64,000 nt of DNA, from the NCBI GenBank assembly GCA_947375105.1, contig CANCET010000001.1:1-64000 (forward strand). The letters are read 5' to 3'. The position numbers and the translations under genes are program-made. Within the stretch, counting starts at the first letter, position 1; the number at the start of each line of letters is the position of its first letter. This DNA comes from Sphingomonadaceae bacterium. GTDB taxonomy: Bacteria; Pseudomonadota; Alphaproteobacteria; Sphingomonadales; Sphingomonadaceae. The notes below the pieces were generated by a model. The model had not been told where the DNA came from, did no database searches, and saw nothing but the letters and a program-made list of their open reading frames with translations. This document shows positions 50,761 through 59,949 of the stretch, piece by piece.

Positions 50761-52065
50761 ATGACATGGATAGCGATGGTGACGGATTCTTTCGGGCGTA
50801 TCGGCGTGATCGGCCTCGGCTATGTAGGGCTGCCGCTGGCAGTTTCGTTTGCGCGCAAGCACGCAGTGATCGGTCTCGATGTCAGCCAGCCCCGCATTGC
50901 CGCGCTGAAGGCCGGTATCGATCACACCAACGAAGTAACGCCCGAGGAGCTCAAGGCCTCGGCACTGGTCGTCACGGACAATCCCGATGATTTGCGCGGT
51001 TGCAGGATCATCATCGTCACGGTGCCGACCCCGGTCGACGAGAGCCGCCGGCCGGATTTCTCGGCCCTCCACAAGGCGTGCCTCACCGTGGGCAAGGTCA
51101 TTGCCCCCGGTGCGGTCATCGTCTTCGAATCGACGGTTTATCCCGGTGCGACCGAGGAAGTCTGCGCGCCGGTGATCGAGGCGGCTTCGGGTCTGCGCTC
51201 GGGCATCGATTTCAAGCTCGGCTACAGTCCTGAGCGCATCAATCCGGGCGACAAGGCGCATCCTTTCGAAAAGATCGTCAAGGTCGTCTCGGGCCATGAT
51301 GCCGAAACGCTCGATCTGCTCGCCGATCTCTATGGTTCGGTGGTCACTGCCGGAATCCACAAGGCCTCGTCGATCAAGGTCGCCGAAGCGTCGAAGGTCA
51401 TCGAAAACACCCAGCGCGATATCAACATCGCGCTGATGAACGAGATCTCGAAGATCTGCGATCTCGTCGGCATCCGCACGAGCGAGGTTCTCGCGGCGGC
51501 GGGCACCAAGTGGAACTTCCTGCGCTTCTACCCGGGCCTTGTCGGCGGTCACTGCATCGGCGTCGACCCCTACTATCTCACCGCCAAGGCCGAACAGCTC
51601 GGCTATCACCCACAGGTCATTCTTGCCGGTCGGCGCATCAACGATGGCATGGGTAGCTACATTGCGCAGCGCGCGGTCAAGATGATGGCCGCGGCAGACT
51701 GCAAGCTGGCCGCAGCACGCGTCGGCATCCTCGGGCTGACTTTCAAGGAAAACGTGCCCGATATCCGCAATTCCAAGGTGGAAGACATCGTGCGCGAATT
51801 CGCCGAGTTCGGCATCCGGCCGCTTGTGCATGATCCGCTGGCGGATCCTGCCGCCGCGCTGCACGAGTTCGGCATCACGCTGAGCGAATTACCGGAATTG
51901 CAGGACCTCGATGCACTCGTGCTCGCGGTCTCGCACAGCGCCTATGCGGCGCTGTCGCGCGCCGAACTGGGAGCAATGGTGAAGCCGGGCGGCGTCATCA
52001 TCGACGTCAAGTCCGTGCTGGCGCCAGAGATGGTGCCCGAGGGTACCCAGTACTGGAGCCTTTGA
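50761..52065 (+). CDS. tviB: UDP-N-acetylhexosamine C6 dehydrogenase (TviB/WecC type)
   Basis: RIGVIGLGYVGLPLAVSFA; VFESTVYPGATEEVCAPVIE; SPERINPGDK; GGHCIGVDPYYLTAKAEQLGY; LGLTFKENVPDIRNSKV. Confidence 0.93.
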   Translation: MTWIAMVTDSFGRIGVIGLGYVGLPLAVSFARKHAVIGLDVSQPRIAALKAGIDHTNEVTPEELKASALVVTDNPDDLRGCRIIIVTVPTPVDESRRPDFSALHKACLTVGKVIAPGAVIVFESTVYPGATEEVCAPVIEAASGLRSGIDFKLGYSPERINPGDKAHPFEKIVKVVSGHDAETLDLLADLYGSVVTAGIHKASSIKVAEASKVIENTQRDINIALMNEISKICDLVGIRTSEVLAAAGTKWNFLRFYPGLVGGHCIGVDPYYLTAKAEQLGYHPQVILAGRRINDGMGSYIAQRAVKMMAAADCKLAAARVGILGLTFKENVPDIRNSKVEDIVREFAEFGIRPLVHDPLADPAAALHEFGITLSELPELQDLDALVLAVSHSAYAALSRAELGAMVKPGGVIIDVKSVLAPEMVPEGTQYWSL

Positions 52066-53422
52066 CGCGCGCAGGCTCTTCCTGCTCGGCCGACGCTTCC
52101 GGGGCTTCGGCAGCGGGCTTCGCGCCGCCTTTCGGCAACACCGTCGCCTCGCTGTTCCAGATGAGCCCCGTGGCAGACAATTCCGGGGCGAGCTGCTTGT
52201 AGAAGTTGCCGTTGATCTGCGTGCGCGCAATCAATTCGCTCTTGAACTTGCGATGCAGCACCTTGTTCGGAACGGCGGACTCCGCCTCGGTCCAGAACTT
52301 GTCGAGCGAACCCTGATAGGTGAGGCCGGGCATGTCCCAAACCGCTTCGCCCACTGCCTTGGTCGGGCATCCCATGCCGACAGCCGTCAGCCCGACCGTG
52401 CTGTTGACCACGACCACGCCTCGGCAAGCCCGGATCAGCGTGGGGGTGTGCTGATCGTGGATGTACAGCACTCGGTCCGCACAACCGTGTGATTGCGCCA
52501 GATCGCGGATCAGCTGCGTGTAGTTGCGATAGCCCCGATCCATCGGATGATGCTTGAATACCAGCCGGTTGTCAGCTTCGGCATGGCTGGCAAACGAAGC
52601 GATCGTCGATGCGATGAAGCCTTCCATCCCCCCGACATCGGCGTGGGTCAGCACTTGCGCATCGTTGTGGACCTGCAGCGGGACGAAGTAGAACATCTTG
52701 CCCCATGGCCCGGCCAGCATGTTCTGCAAGCCGCGCTGGCGCCACTTGTACCAGGCCTTGCGCAGCGGCGAGAGAATCCAGGGCAGGCATTCGCGCAGTT
52801 TCAGCGGACGGTGGTGCTGATAGTGCGGGTAGAGCCAGCGGCCCATGCCGCCGAACAGGAAATAGTTGAAACCCCACCACACCATCACCCAGAAGGCGCT
52901 CGGCATCGGCCGGACCGTCAGGATTCGATTGGGAACGGCCAGATAATCCTCCGGCTGCCGTGTCATCGGGCTGTTGGCATTCACCCCGTCGCGTTCGAGC
53001 GTGATGAAGTCGGGCCGCAAGTACCCTTCCTCGAAAACACTCACTTCCACGCCAAGGCGCTTGGCCACCGCATGGGCGGGTTGATGGATCGGGCGGCAAT
53101 CGCCGAACAGGAATACAAGCTCGATGCGGAGAATTCGCAGCTGGTTTTCAAACCAGCTCGGCCAATCCTCCATCTTCCCGCGATAGGGTATGCCACCGGG
53201 GTAGAACAGCCAATCCCCGGCGTTGAAGTTGATTTTGTGTACCTCGCAGCCGACATCGGCCAGATCTTTGGCAAATCGTTTGAAAAACGGGCCAACCGGA
53301 CCTTGCAGCAAGAGCACTCGCCTGCCGGCAAATGCCTTGATCCCTCCTTCGATCACGGTAAGTGTCCCCTCTACACCGCGCTGCATAATACTCGAAGCTT
53401 GCGAAGCTGACGCCTTGCCCAT
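52007..53422 (-). CDS. kpsS: Capsule polysaccharide protein, KpsS-like
   Basis: VLLLQGPVGPFFKRFAKDL; VFEEGYLRPDFITLERDGVNANS; VFKHHPMDRGYRNY; GVVVVNSTVGLTAVGMGCPTKAVG. Start may be 53386. Confidence 0.88.
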   Translation of the reverse strand: MGKASASQASSIMQRGVEGTLTVIEGGIKAFAGRRVLLLQGPVGPFFKRFAKDLADVGCEVHKINFNAGDWLFYPGGIPYRGKMEDWPSWFENQLRILRIELVFLFGDCRPIHQPAHAVAKRLGVEVSVFEEGYLRPDFITLERDGVNANSPMTRQPEDYLAVPNRILTVRPMPSAFWVMVWWGFNYFLFGGMGRWLYPHYQHHRPLKLRECLPWILSPLRKAWYKWRQRGLQNMLAGPWGKMFYFVPLQVHNDAQVLTHADVGGMEGFIASTIASFASHAEADNRLVFKHHPMDRGYRNYTQLIRDLAQSHGCADRVLYIHDQHTPTLIRACRGVVVVNSTVGLTAVGMGCPTKAVGEAVWDMPGLTYQGSLDKFWTEAESAVPNKVLHRKFKSELIARTQINGNFYKQLAPELSATGLIWNSEATVLPKGGAKPAAEAPEASAEQEEPARVKGSSTGYPRAPSLAPART

Positions 53423-54510
53423 CCATAGCGCAATCGTTCGAGTTGACCTCTCCTTTGTAATATATCGCGCGTTTGTGCAATGCGGGATAGCACCATCTCG
53501 CAGCTATCTCCGGTTCTTGCCGTTTCGTTCCAGTACAACGGATAAGATAGCAACGATCCGGCAACGAGCGTGTCCAGCGTAAGTCGGCGGGTTCTCCGGT
53601 GCCATGCGGGCATTGCTGCCGCGCGATCTTCGGTCAGTCCCCAGCCGGCATAAAACGGCGCGCCATATGTCACGACCGGTTTGCCGCGCAGAAGCGCGTC
53701 GAAGCCAGCCAGCGATGTTATCGTGTGAACTTCGTCGCAGGCCTCGATGCAGGTCACGATCGAAGTTTCCGTTTCGATCCGGTCCGCCAACGCCGCCGCC
53801 GCGCGCAACGCGACCCGGCCACTGCGATTGCCGCTCATCACATCGGGGTGCGGTTTGTAGACGATCCAGGCGTCGGGCCGGGCTTGGCGCACTGCCCGCA
53901 GCAAATCGAGATTGCTGCGTACGTGTGCGCCGCCAAGCGCAATCGAAGCATCGGTCTCCACTTGCCCCGGCACGAGCACGACCGGGCGCCCCCCGGAAGC
54001 CCAGCGGGGAGCCACGCGCGGCTCGGTGTTGTATTTCGTCAGGCCGTTCGCGACGATGAATGCGCGGACTTGCGCGGCGCGGGCCAGCATGGCCGTGGTG
54101 AAATTCGCGGTCTGGAGGATCGTCTCGAGATCGCTGGGGCCCGTCGCATCGAAGTAGATGCCGGTACGGTCAAGGACCAGCGATTGAGGCGGGATGAGGT
54201 CTGAACCCAGGCCGACCGACCGGATGAACCCGTCCTCGAGCCGTAGCAGGACTGCGCCGCTCGCGTTGGCGAGCGCTGCCACGCCGGGCGGCGGCACAGC
54301 GCCCCAGATCGCGACGGCGTCTGCCCCGGTTGGCGCCAGCGCGCGCGCCGCGCTGCTGTCGCTGACGAAGTGCAGGCGGCGACATTGTGCCGCCAGCAGG
54401 GGCTGCAGGTTGTGCGCTTTCCAGCGCCGCAAGCCCACCGCTATGATCCGCTCGAACGGCAGTGCCGCCGGCTCGCGCTCACGCTCGGCCGTAGGCTTTC
54501 GGGCGCTCAT
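53371..54510 (-). CDS. KpsC-like capsule glycosyltransferase (single module)
   Basis: LRLEDGFIRSVGLGSDLIPPQSLVLDRTGIYFDATGPSDLE; LVPGQVETDASI; YKPHPDV; SLAGFDALLRGKPVVTYGAPFYAGWGLTED. Confidence 0.87.
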   Translation of the reverse strand: MSARKPTAEREREPAALPFERIIAVGLRRWKAHNLQPLLAAQCRRLHFVSDSSAARALAPTGADAVAIWGAVPPPGVAALANASGAVLLRLEDGFIRSVGLGSDLIPPQSLVLDRTGIYFDATGPSDLETILQTANFTTAMLARAAQVRAFIVANGLTKYNTEPRVAPRWASGGRPVVLVPGQVETDASIALGGAHVRSNLDLLRAVRQARPDAWIVYKPHPDVMSGNRSGRVALRAAAALADRIETETSIVTCIEACDEVHTITSLAGFDALLRGKPVVTYGAPFYAGWGLTEDRAAAMPAWHRRTRRLTLDTLVAGSLLSYPLYWNETARTGDSCEMVLSRIAQTRDILQRRGQLERLRYGWARRQLRKLRVLCSAV

Positions 54511-54522
54511 GGCATCGCGCCG

Positions 54523-55542
54523 CTAAAGCCCGGCGGCGGCGGCAACCACCTCGAGCCGCTGCGCCCAGGTGTGGTGTTGCGCCACGTGGGCGGCACCCTC
54601 GCGCGCCCGGTCAAGGTCTTCGCTGGACGGGCCGTGGCGCAGCCGCTCGAATAAGGCGCGGGCATCTTCCGGTGCCGTGATGACATGGCAGAAATCGCGG
54701 AACATCGCCTCGACCGAACACGCGGCAGAGGTCACCGCGATGCCGCCGCAAGCCAGGATCTCGACCAGCCGGCGCGATACCATGGTTGGCGAGTCCGTCA
54801 CCGTGTTCACGTTGAGCGAGATCAGGTGGTCCTTGTAGATCTGTGCGGTCTGCGCATGCGGCACTGCTGGCCGGACGACCATTCCGTCCCATTCGGGATA
54901 ACGATAGATCTGCGAACTGCGGTCCGAATTGCGATCATAGATCGTGAGCGCCATCCGGCTTTCGCGCACCGCGCTGAACGCCATGTGTTGCCAAGCGCGG
55001 CGGGCATCATGGATATGCGTGCTGTAGCTGCCCACGAAATTGGCATCATGCGTGCAGAAGTTGAAGCCGGTGAAGTTGTGGTGCCGCGGCTGGACCGGAA
55101 ACGGCAGCACGCCGACGGTTGTGCCCGGATCGACGATGGCACGGTAGCGCGGCACGCAGTTCTCATCGACCGTGAACACATGGTCGAACAGCCGCGCGCT
55201 GGCGATGAACCGGTCGAAGTGGACACCGTCCTCCTTGTTCCAGAACACCGTCGGGATCCGCAGATCGCGCGCGACTTTCACCAGTTTGCGCAGCCGCCGG
55301 TTGGAGCGCAGCATATAGCCGGGATACGAGGCGATCTTGTATTTCCACGTGGAATCGAGGCCATGCCACGCGGATTCGACCAGCAGCATGTCGGGCCTGC
55401 TCTCGCGCAGCAGCCGGGCAAAGCCGCTGGCGGGCACATCGATCACGGTGCACTCGGGCGCAAGGCAAGACCGGGTCAGTTCGTCGGACAACAACGCCAC
55501 TTTAAGCGACGCATGGGGTGCCCCCTCTTGTGGATTGACCAT
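54523..55542 (-). CDS. CgeB-like glycosyltransferase
   Basis: PTVFWNKEDGVHFDRFIASARLFDHVFTVDENCVPRYR; ISLNVNTVTDSPTMVSRRLVEILACGGIAVTS. Confidence 0.8.
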   Translation of the reverse strand: MVNPQEGAPHASLKVALLSDELTRSCLAPECTVIDVPASGFARLLRESRPDMLLVESAWHGLDSTWKYKIASYPGYMLRSNRRLRKLVKVARDLRIPTVFWNKEDGVHFDRFIASARLFDHVFTVDENCVPRYRAIVDPGTTVGVLPFPVQPRHHNFTGFNFCTHDANFVGSYSTHIHDARRAWQHMAFSAVRESRMALTIYDRNSDRSSQIYRYPEWDGMVVRPAVPHAQTAQIYKDHLISLNVNTVTDSPTMVSRRLVEILACGGIAVTSAACSVEAMFRDFCHVITAPEDARALFERLRHGPSSEDLDRAREGAAHVAQHHTWAQRLEVVAAAAGL

Positions 55543-55547
55543 GCGCG

Positions 55548-56621
55548 TTACCGGAATGCCCCGAACAGCTTGACCAGCAAGCTCATGTCACTGCCCGAAA
55601 ATCGATCGCGCGAGAAGTCATCCGCACTGCACCAGGGGTAGCGCTTCTTGCCGCCGTGGATCACCACGCGGCGATAGAACGCGACACCGGAAAACTTGTT
55701 GTCGTTGACGATATTCCCGGTCGAAGGGCACTCGCCATCATCCTTGGAACACTCTCCCATGCGCGATTCTTCGCAATACCACTCGGCAATTGCAATGGCG
55801 CTGCCGCCATTGAGGAAGCTGTTTTTTTCGAGGACGTTGTCATTGGATCGATCGCGCAATTTGATCCCGTCGCCGCAGAAATCCTGGAAGGTATTGCCCG
55901 TGATGTGATTGCCCGACGAATAGTGCGCGACATAGATCGGGTGGAGCAGGCTGCAATCCTGCGCAGTGCGATTGCGGGTCGTGTGAAAATAGTTCTGCGC
56001 GATGATGTTGTCGCGCGAATTGACGAGCCGGATCGCTGCGGTCGAAGGGCTGTCGGTCGTCTGCGTGATCGAGCCGATCTTGTTGAACACATTGTTCCGG
56101 ATCACGGTGCCGCTGTTGAATGTGTCAGGGCTGTTCCGGTCGCCGTTCAGTGAAATCGCGGTGGCATAGCGCGCGATCCGCAATCGGCTGATGGTCAGCC
56201 CGGTGGCGCGGCCGGCCTTGGCGTTCACGCGCAGCCATGTCGCGCGGCTGTCTCCGAAAAAGGACGGATACTGCGCCGTGTCGGCCGACGTGCCGGTAAT
56301 CGTGAGCGGAGCGACCAGTTGCTTGCCATCCAGCACAAGCGTCTGGCCGCGATAAGAGCCGCGGGCGACCTGTACCGTCATCGCTTCGCCAGTGCGGGCC
56401 GATTGCGCCAGCGCCAGTGCCACCGCGCGGTCCAGCGTGGCTACGGGTTTCGCCGCCTTCAGGCCGTCGGAGCTGTCCTTGCCGGCGGGAGCGAGATAGA
56501 TCGTACCGGCGTTTACCGGCACCCCGGCAAACGCCAGCGCAGCCGCAAGCGGTGCTGCCGTGATCCTGCGCCGCGCTCTTTGCAGATGGGCAATCTGCGC
56601 GACTGCCGTGGTCAGGAACAT
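55548..56621 (-). CDS. Exported right-handed parallel beta-helix protein (lyase/epimerase-like)
   Basis: Signal peptide; repeats NSGTVIRNNVFNKIGS, NIIAQNYFHTTR, NHITGNTFQDFCGDGIKLRDRSNDNVLEKNSF. Confidence 0.78.
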   Translation of the reverse strand: MFLTTAVAQIAHLQRARRRITAAPLAAALAFAGVPVNAGTIYLAPAGKDSSDGLKAAKPVATLDRAVALALAQSARTGEAMTVQVARGSYRGQTLVLDGKQLVAPLTITGTSADTAQYPSFFGDSRATWLRVNAKAGRATGLTISRLRIARYATAISLNGDRNSPDTFNSGTVIRNNVFNKIGSITQTTDSPSTAAIRLVNSRDNIIAQNYFHTTRNRTAQDCSLLHPIYVAHYSSGNHITGNTFQDFCGDGIKLRDRSNDNVLEKNSFLNGGSAIAIAEWYCEESRMGECSKDDGECPSTGNIVNDNKFSGVAFYRRVVIHGGKKRYPWCSADDFSRDRFSGSDMSLLVKLFGAFR

Positions 56622-56866
56622 GTCAGGTCTTTCCGTATTTTCGCGCTTGCGCAAATGGCATGTCCAGCCGGTGCGGCTGAGGTTCTGCAGGATTCGTTCA
56701 TCAACAGTCCCGTATCGCCTACGCATCCCGCTTTATTTCGGTGGGCGGAAAAGTCTAGGGTACTTGCCATTACCAAAGATATATACGGCGCACTCGGCAT
56801 TGCGCGACTATCGACCGGCGGGTAAATGAATTCGGGCCCGATCAGCTCGGTGCGGGAGTACAATTG

Positions 56867-58153
56867 ATGCGCAGGACAACAGCATTTTCGCGGCTCAAGC
56901 TGGCTCTGCTGACAGCGGCCATTGTCGCCGGTGTCGGAGTAGGGAGCGTGATTGCTGTCGGCCAAGCGGTCGAAGGCGATGACGGCGCCGAAGAAACGGC
57001 CGGCGCCGGGGTCAACCTGCCGAGCCTTGCCGCCGGCAGCGTCTGTGCCCTTTCGGCCGAAGGCGGCAATCGGGACTACTGGCATTTCCTCACCGAGTGC
57101 TTTCGCAGCCTGCGCGACAACTGGAAGGTGGGTGCGCAGGGTCTTCAGCCTGCCGCCGCGGCCGATCGCGTTCGGGATGTGGTCGCGGCCAATTTCCAGC
57201 GCGATTCGGTGAGCTACCGCAATGGTGCCAATGTGTGGCGCGGGGCCGAAGGGTTCGCGCAGTTCACCAAGGACGCCGCGACCGGCCGCGCGCAGGGCTA
57301 TCAGGTCGCCCAGGTCAATGATCTCGGCCAGCCGTTCAACTCCATGGGCCAGACCGGCCTTGCCTATTTTATCCTGCAGTTCGCCCGGATTGCGGATGGC
57401 CAGAGTTATTCTCTTAAAAATCAAGATGTTGCGGTATATCGCTCATTGGGTGAAGGCATGGTCCGCACGGTTGTGGCACCGGTCGGGGCAGGGGGGCTGA
57501 CCGACGAGGGGCCATGCCGCGTCGATGGTCAGAGCGGCTGCGCCTGGTTCCATTCGATCACGCGGCGCGATCGCCCCGCTGCATTCGGCGGTACGCTCAA
57601 TCAGGACCTCCATGCCATCCGCGATCTTGGCAACATTGCCGATCTCTATGCGATGGATGGCAAGCGCCCGCCGTTCGAGATCGAAAGCCACGTGGCCGCT
57701 GGCCTAAACCAGCTATTCCGCGAAGAACCGCGCGCCCATGGCGGTGATGTCCCCACTTTCCGGGATTTTCAGTCCCCGCCAGTCGGCACCGCAGGAGTGC
57801 GCTGGCTTTACTACGGATTCAATCGCTATGCGCCTGTCGGTGAGGGCGGGTATTTCCTCAACCGGCATGGCAAGGATTGCCTCTATCAGGTCCATGTGCT
57901 GGCTCTGATGCAGCAGGTTCTTCAACGGGCGAAAGCCAAGCGCACCTGGCCGGCCGACAACGTGCTGCAATGCGACGGTGTTCTGGCGCAGACCTACCGC
58001 GCGACCCGCATTCGCATGACCGTTCCCGATCCTTCCGCCTGGAGTGGCCCGGGCGGACCGCGTGATACCGATTGCGGCCCGCCGCAGGTGGCCGCCTTCG
58101 CCAAGATGGACAGGGAATTCTACCGCCGCACCTTCCAGCAGTGCGGCTTCTGA
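56867..58153 (+). CDS. Exported hypothetical protein, possibly alpha/alpha-toroid
   Basis: N-terminal hydrophobic anchor; GQPFNSMGQTGLAYFILQFARIADGQSY...GGTLNQDLHAIRDLGNIADLY helical repeats; capsule-locus context. Confidence 0.55.
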   Translation: MRRTTAFSRLKLALLTAAIVAGVGVGSVIAVGQAVEGDDGAEETAGAGVNLPSLAAGSVCALSAEGGNRDYWHFLTECFRSLRDNWKVGAQGLQPAAAADRVRDVVAANFQRDSVSYRNGANVWRGAEGFAQFTKDAATGRAQGYQVAQVNDLGQPFNSMGQTGLAYFILQFARIADGQSYSLKNQDVAVYRSLGEGMVRTVVAPVGAGGLTDEGPCRVDGQSGCAWFHSITRRDRPAAFGGTLNQDLHAIRDLGNIADLYAMDGKRPPFEIESHVAAGLNQLFREEPRAHGGDVPTFRDFQSPPVGTAGVRWLYYGFNRYAPVGEGGYFLNRHGKDCLYQVHVLALMQQVLQRAKAKRTWPADNVLQCDGVLAQTYRATRIRMTVPDPSAWSGPGGPRDTDCGPPQVAAFAKMDREFYRRTFQQCGF

Positions 58154-58204
58154 TAGCCGGCTCTCTGGCCGGCCGCCATAGTGGCGGGCCGGCCGGAGAG
58201 AGCG

Positions 58205-59899
58205 TCAATCTTTGGCCAGAGCCGGCATCAGCAGGTCGGCGACTGCCCGGCAGCCCTGCGCATTCATGTGCACGTCGTCATAGAACAGATCCGGCGTGAG
58301 CAGCGCTGCAAGGTCGATCAAGTTGACGCCTTGCGCCTTTGCGGTGTCGCGAAGAATGGCGTTGACATGGTGGCGCTTGGCGACAAGCGCCTCGTAAACG
58401 TCCTCGGTCTGGTGGCGGATGCGGAACCAGCCGAGTTTCTGGTAGTCGGTGCTGACGAAGGGCATCGTGGTCAGCGTCAGATTGAAGCCGAATTCGCGCG
58501 CGGTCTGGCAAAATAGCGCTAACAATGGCGCCAGCGCAGCGGCATTGGCCTCAAAATCATTGGTGCCGGTCACGCGGTTCTCGATCGGCGTGATGGGAGA
58601 ATAACGCTTGTCGCGCAGGTTCCAGAAACCTCCGTGCTCGATGAGCGCGAGCACGTCATTTGACGGGAGCGCGAAAATCACGTTCCGGGGACCACGCGGC
58701 AACACGCGGTTGATCAGGCCGTTCAGGATATTCAGCGTCGTACTGCCGGAGTAGCCGCCGTTGAGCACGACCCCCGGCTGTTGACCGAGCTGTGTGTTCA
58801 TCAGATCGCAGATCCTGCTGCCTTCCTGCACGAACGAGCACTCGATGAAGGAATCACCCAGCACATAGGTGCGATCTCCCGATCGGCTGCGGTGTTCGCT
58901 GGCAAGGATGAAGCCGTCCGGATCTGTCTCCAGCCGGTAAGCTTCTTCGGCAATCGTGCCATTGGTCTGGCGCAGGTATTGCGGGGTGGGCGTGAGGATG
59001 CGCTGGATGTTCGTCCCGAATTCCTTGAGCCGCACAGCGCGGCGGGTCGGCAAAGCTTCGGGGTCCACGGGGGGCAGGTCGGCCGGCGGTAGGTTGGTCT
59101 GCAGCACAGGGGCACTCACCGCCACGACCGGCGGGTCGAGCCAGGCCGGCTCCGCCGCGTAGCCCAGCCAAGCGAAATCCGGTGCAAAAGCATCCTGCAC
59201 CAGCCGGACGAGATCCCTGCTCCAGAAGTCCTTCAGGCGGTTTTCCGACGATGTCTTGGCAGGAGAAGCGTTGGTTTCGCCAGAGATGTTTTCGAGCGTG
59301 CTACCCGAAATGCGGCTCGCAATCGCATCGATGTCGGCGCCGAAGGTCTCCTGCCTGCCGATGAAGTCATAGGTGATCAGGTCTGCAAGGGCATCGGCGT
59401 GCTGGAGGCGCCAATGGTTGTTTTGCGCAAAGTGGGTCTGCGCACAGATCGTCTCGATGAATTCCGCAAACGTGGGCGAATAGCCTGGCCGCTTGCGCAT
59501 CGTGCGCATCAACTGCCGATAGGGTCGCGACTTGTGGTCGGCGAGCCGGTCGAGATAGCAAGACAGCAGCCGCGAGTAGGGATCGCGCGCGAAGGTGAAG
59601 CGCGTGAACTCCGGGTCGAATAGAACCCGGTTGAGAGTCGCTTCGTCGAGTTGGTACGGCGACAAGAGCGGCGATGCCGCGCGATCGTGCACGGACGGCA
59701 TCGGCGCACCACGCTCGCGCAGCTCCATCTGGTAGAAGACATGCTTCACCGTCGAGTTGGCCGCCTTGCCGATCGTGTGAAACATGTATTTGTTTCGCAG
59801 CGAAATGTAGGTGTGATCGTAGAAATCGGAAATCGGCTTCACGCCTGCGATTTTCGTCAGAAGCTCGGACGCGGGATCATGGTCTTGTTGGCTAGACAT
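58205..59899 (-). CDS. Sulfotransferase-like domain fused to SGNH/GDSL hydrolase-like domain
   Basis: N-term FHTIGKAANSTVKHVF (PAPS 5'-loop-like), FTFARDPYSRLLSCYLD (3'-phosphate motif); C-term YVLGDSFIECS, FALPSNDV, YDDVHMNAQG. Confidence 0.8.
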   Translation of the reverse strand: MSSQQDHDPASELLTKIAGVKPISDFYDHTYISLRNKYMFHTIGKAANSTVKHVFYQMELRERGAPMPSVHDRAASPLLSPYQLDEATLNRVLFDPEFTRFTFARDPYSRLLSCYLDRLADHKSRPYRQLMRTMRKRPGYSPTFAEFIETICAQTHFAQNNHWRLQHADALADLITYDFIGRQETFGADIDAIASRISGSTLENISGETNASPAKTSSENRLKDFWSRDLVRLVQDAFAPDFAWLGYAAEPAWLDPPVVAVSAPVLQTNLPPADLPPVDPEALPTRRAVRLKEFGTNIQRILTPTPQYLRQTNGTIAEEAYRLETDPDGFILASEHRSRSGDRTYVLGDSFIECSFVQEGSRICDLMNTQLGQQPGVVLNGGYSGSTTLNILNGLINRVLPRGPRNVIFALPSNDVLALIEHGGFWNLRDKRYSPITPIENRVTGTNDFEANAAALAPLLALFCQTAREFGFNLTLTTMPFVSTDYQKLGWFRIRHQTEDVYEALVAKRHHVNAILRDTAKAQGVNLIDLAALLTPDLFYDDVHMNAQGCRAVADLLMPALAKD

Positions 59900-59949
59900 T
59901 GCGGCTACCTGATAGTCATGTTTTTACGATTGGTCTGTGATGAAATGGA

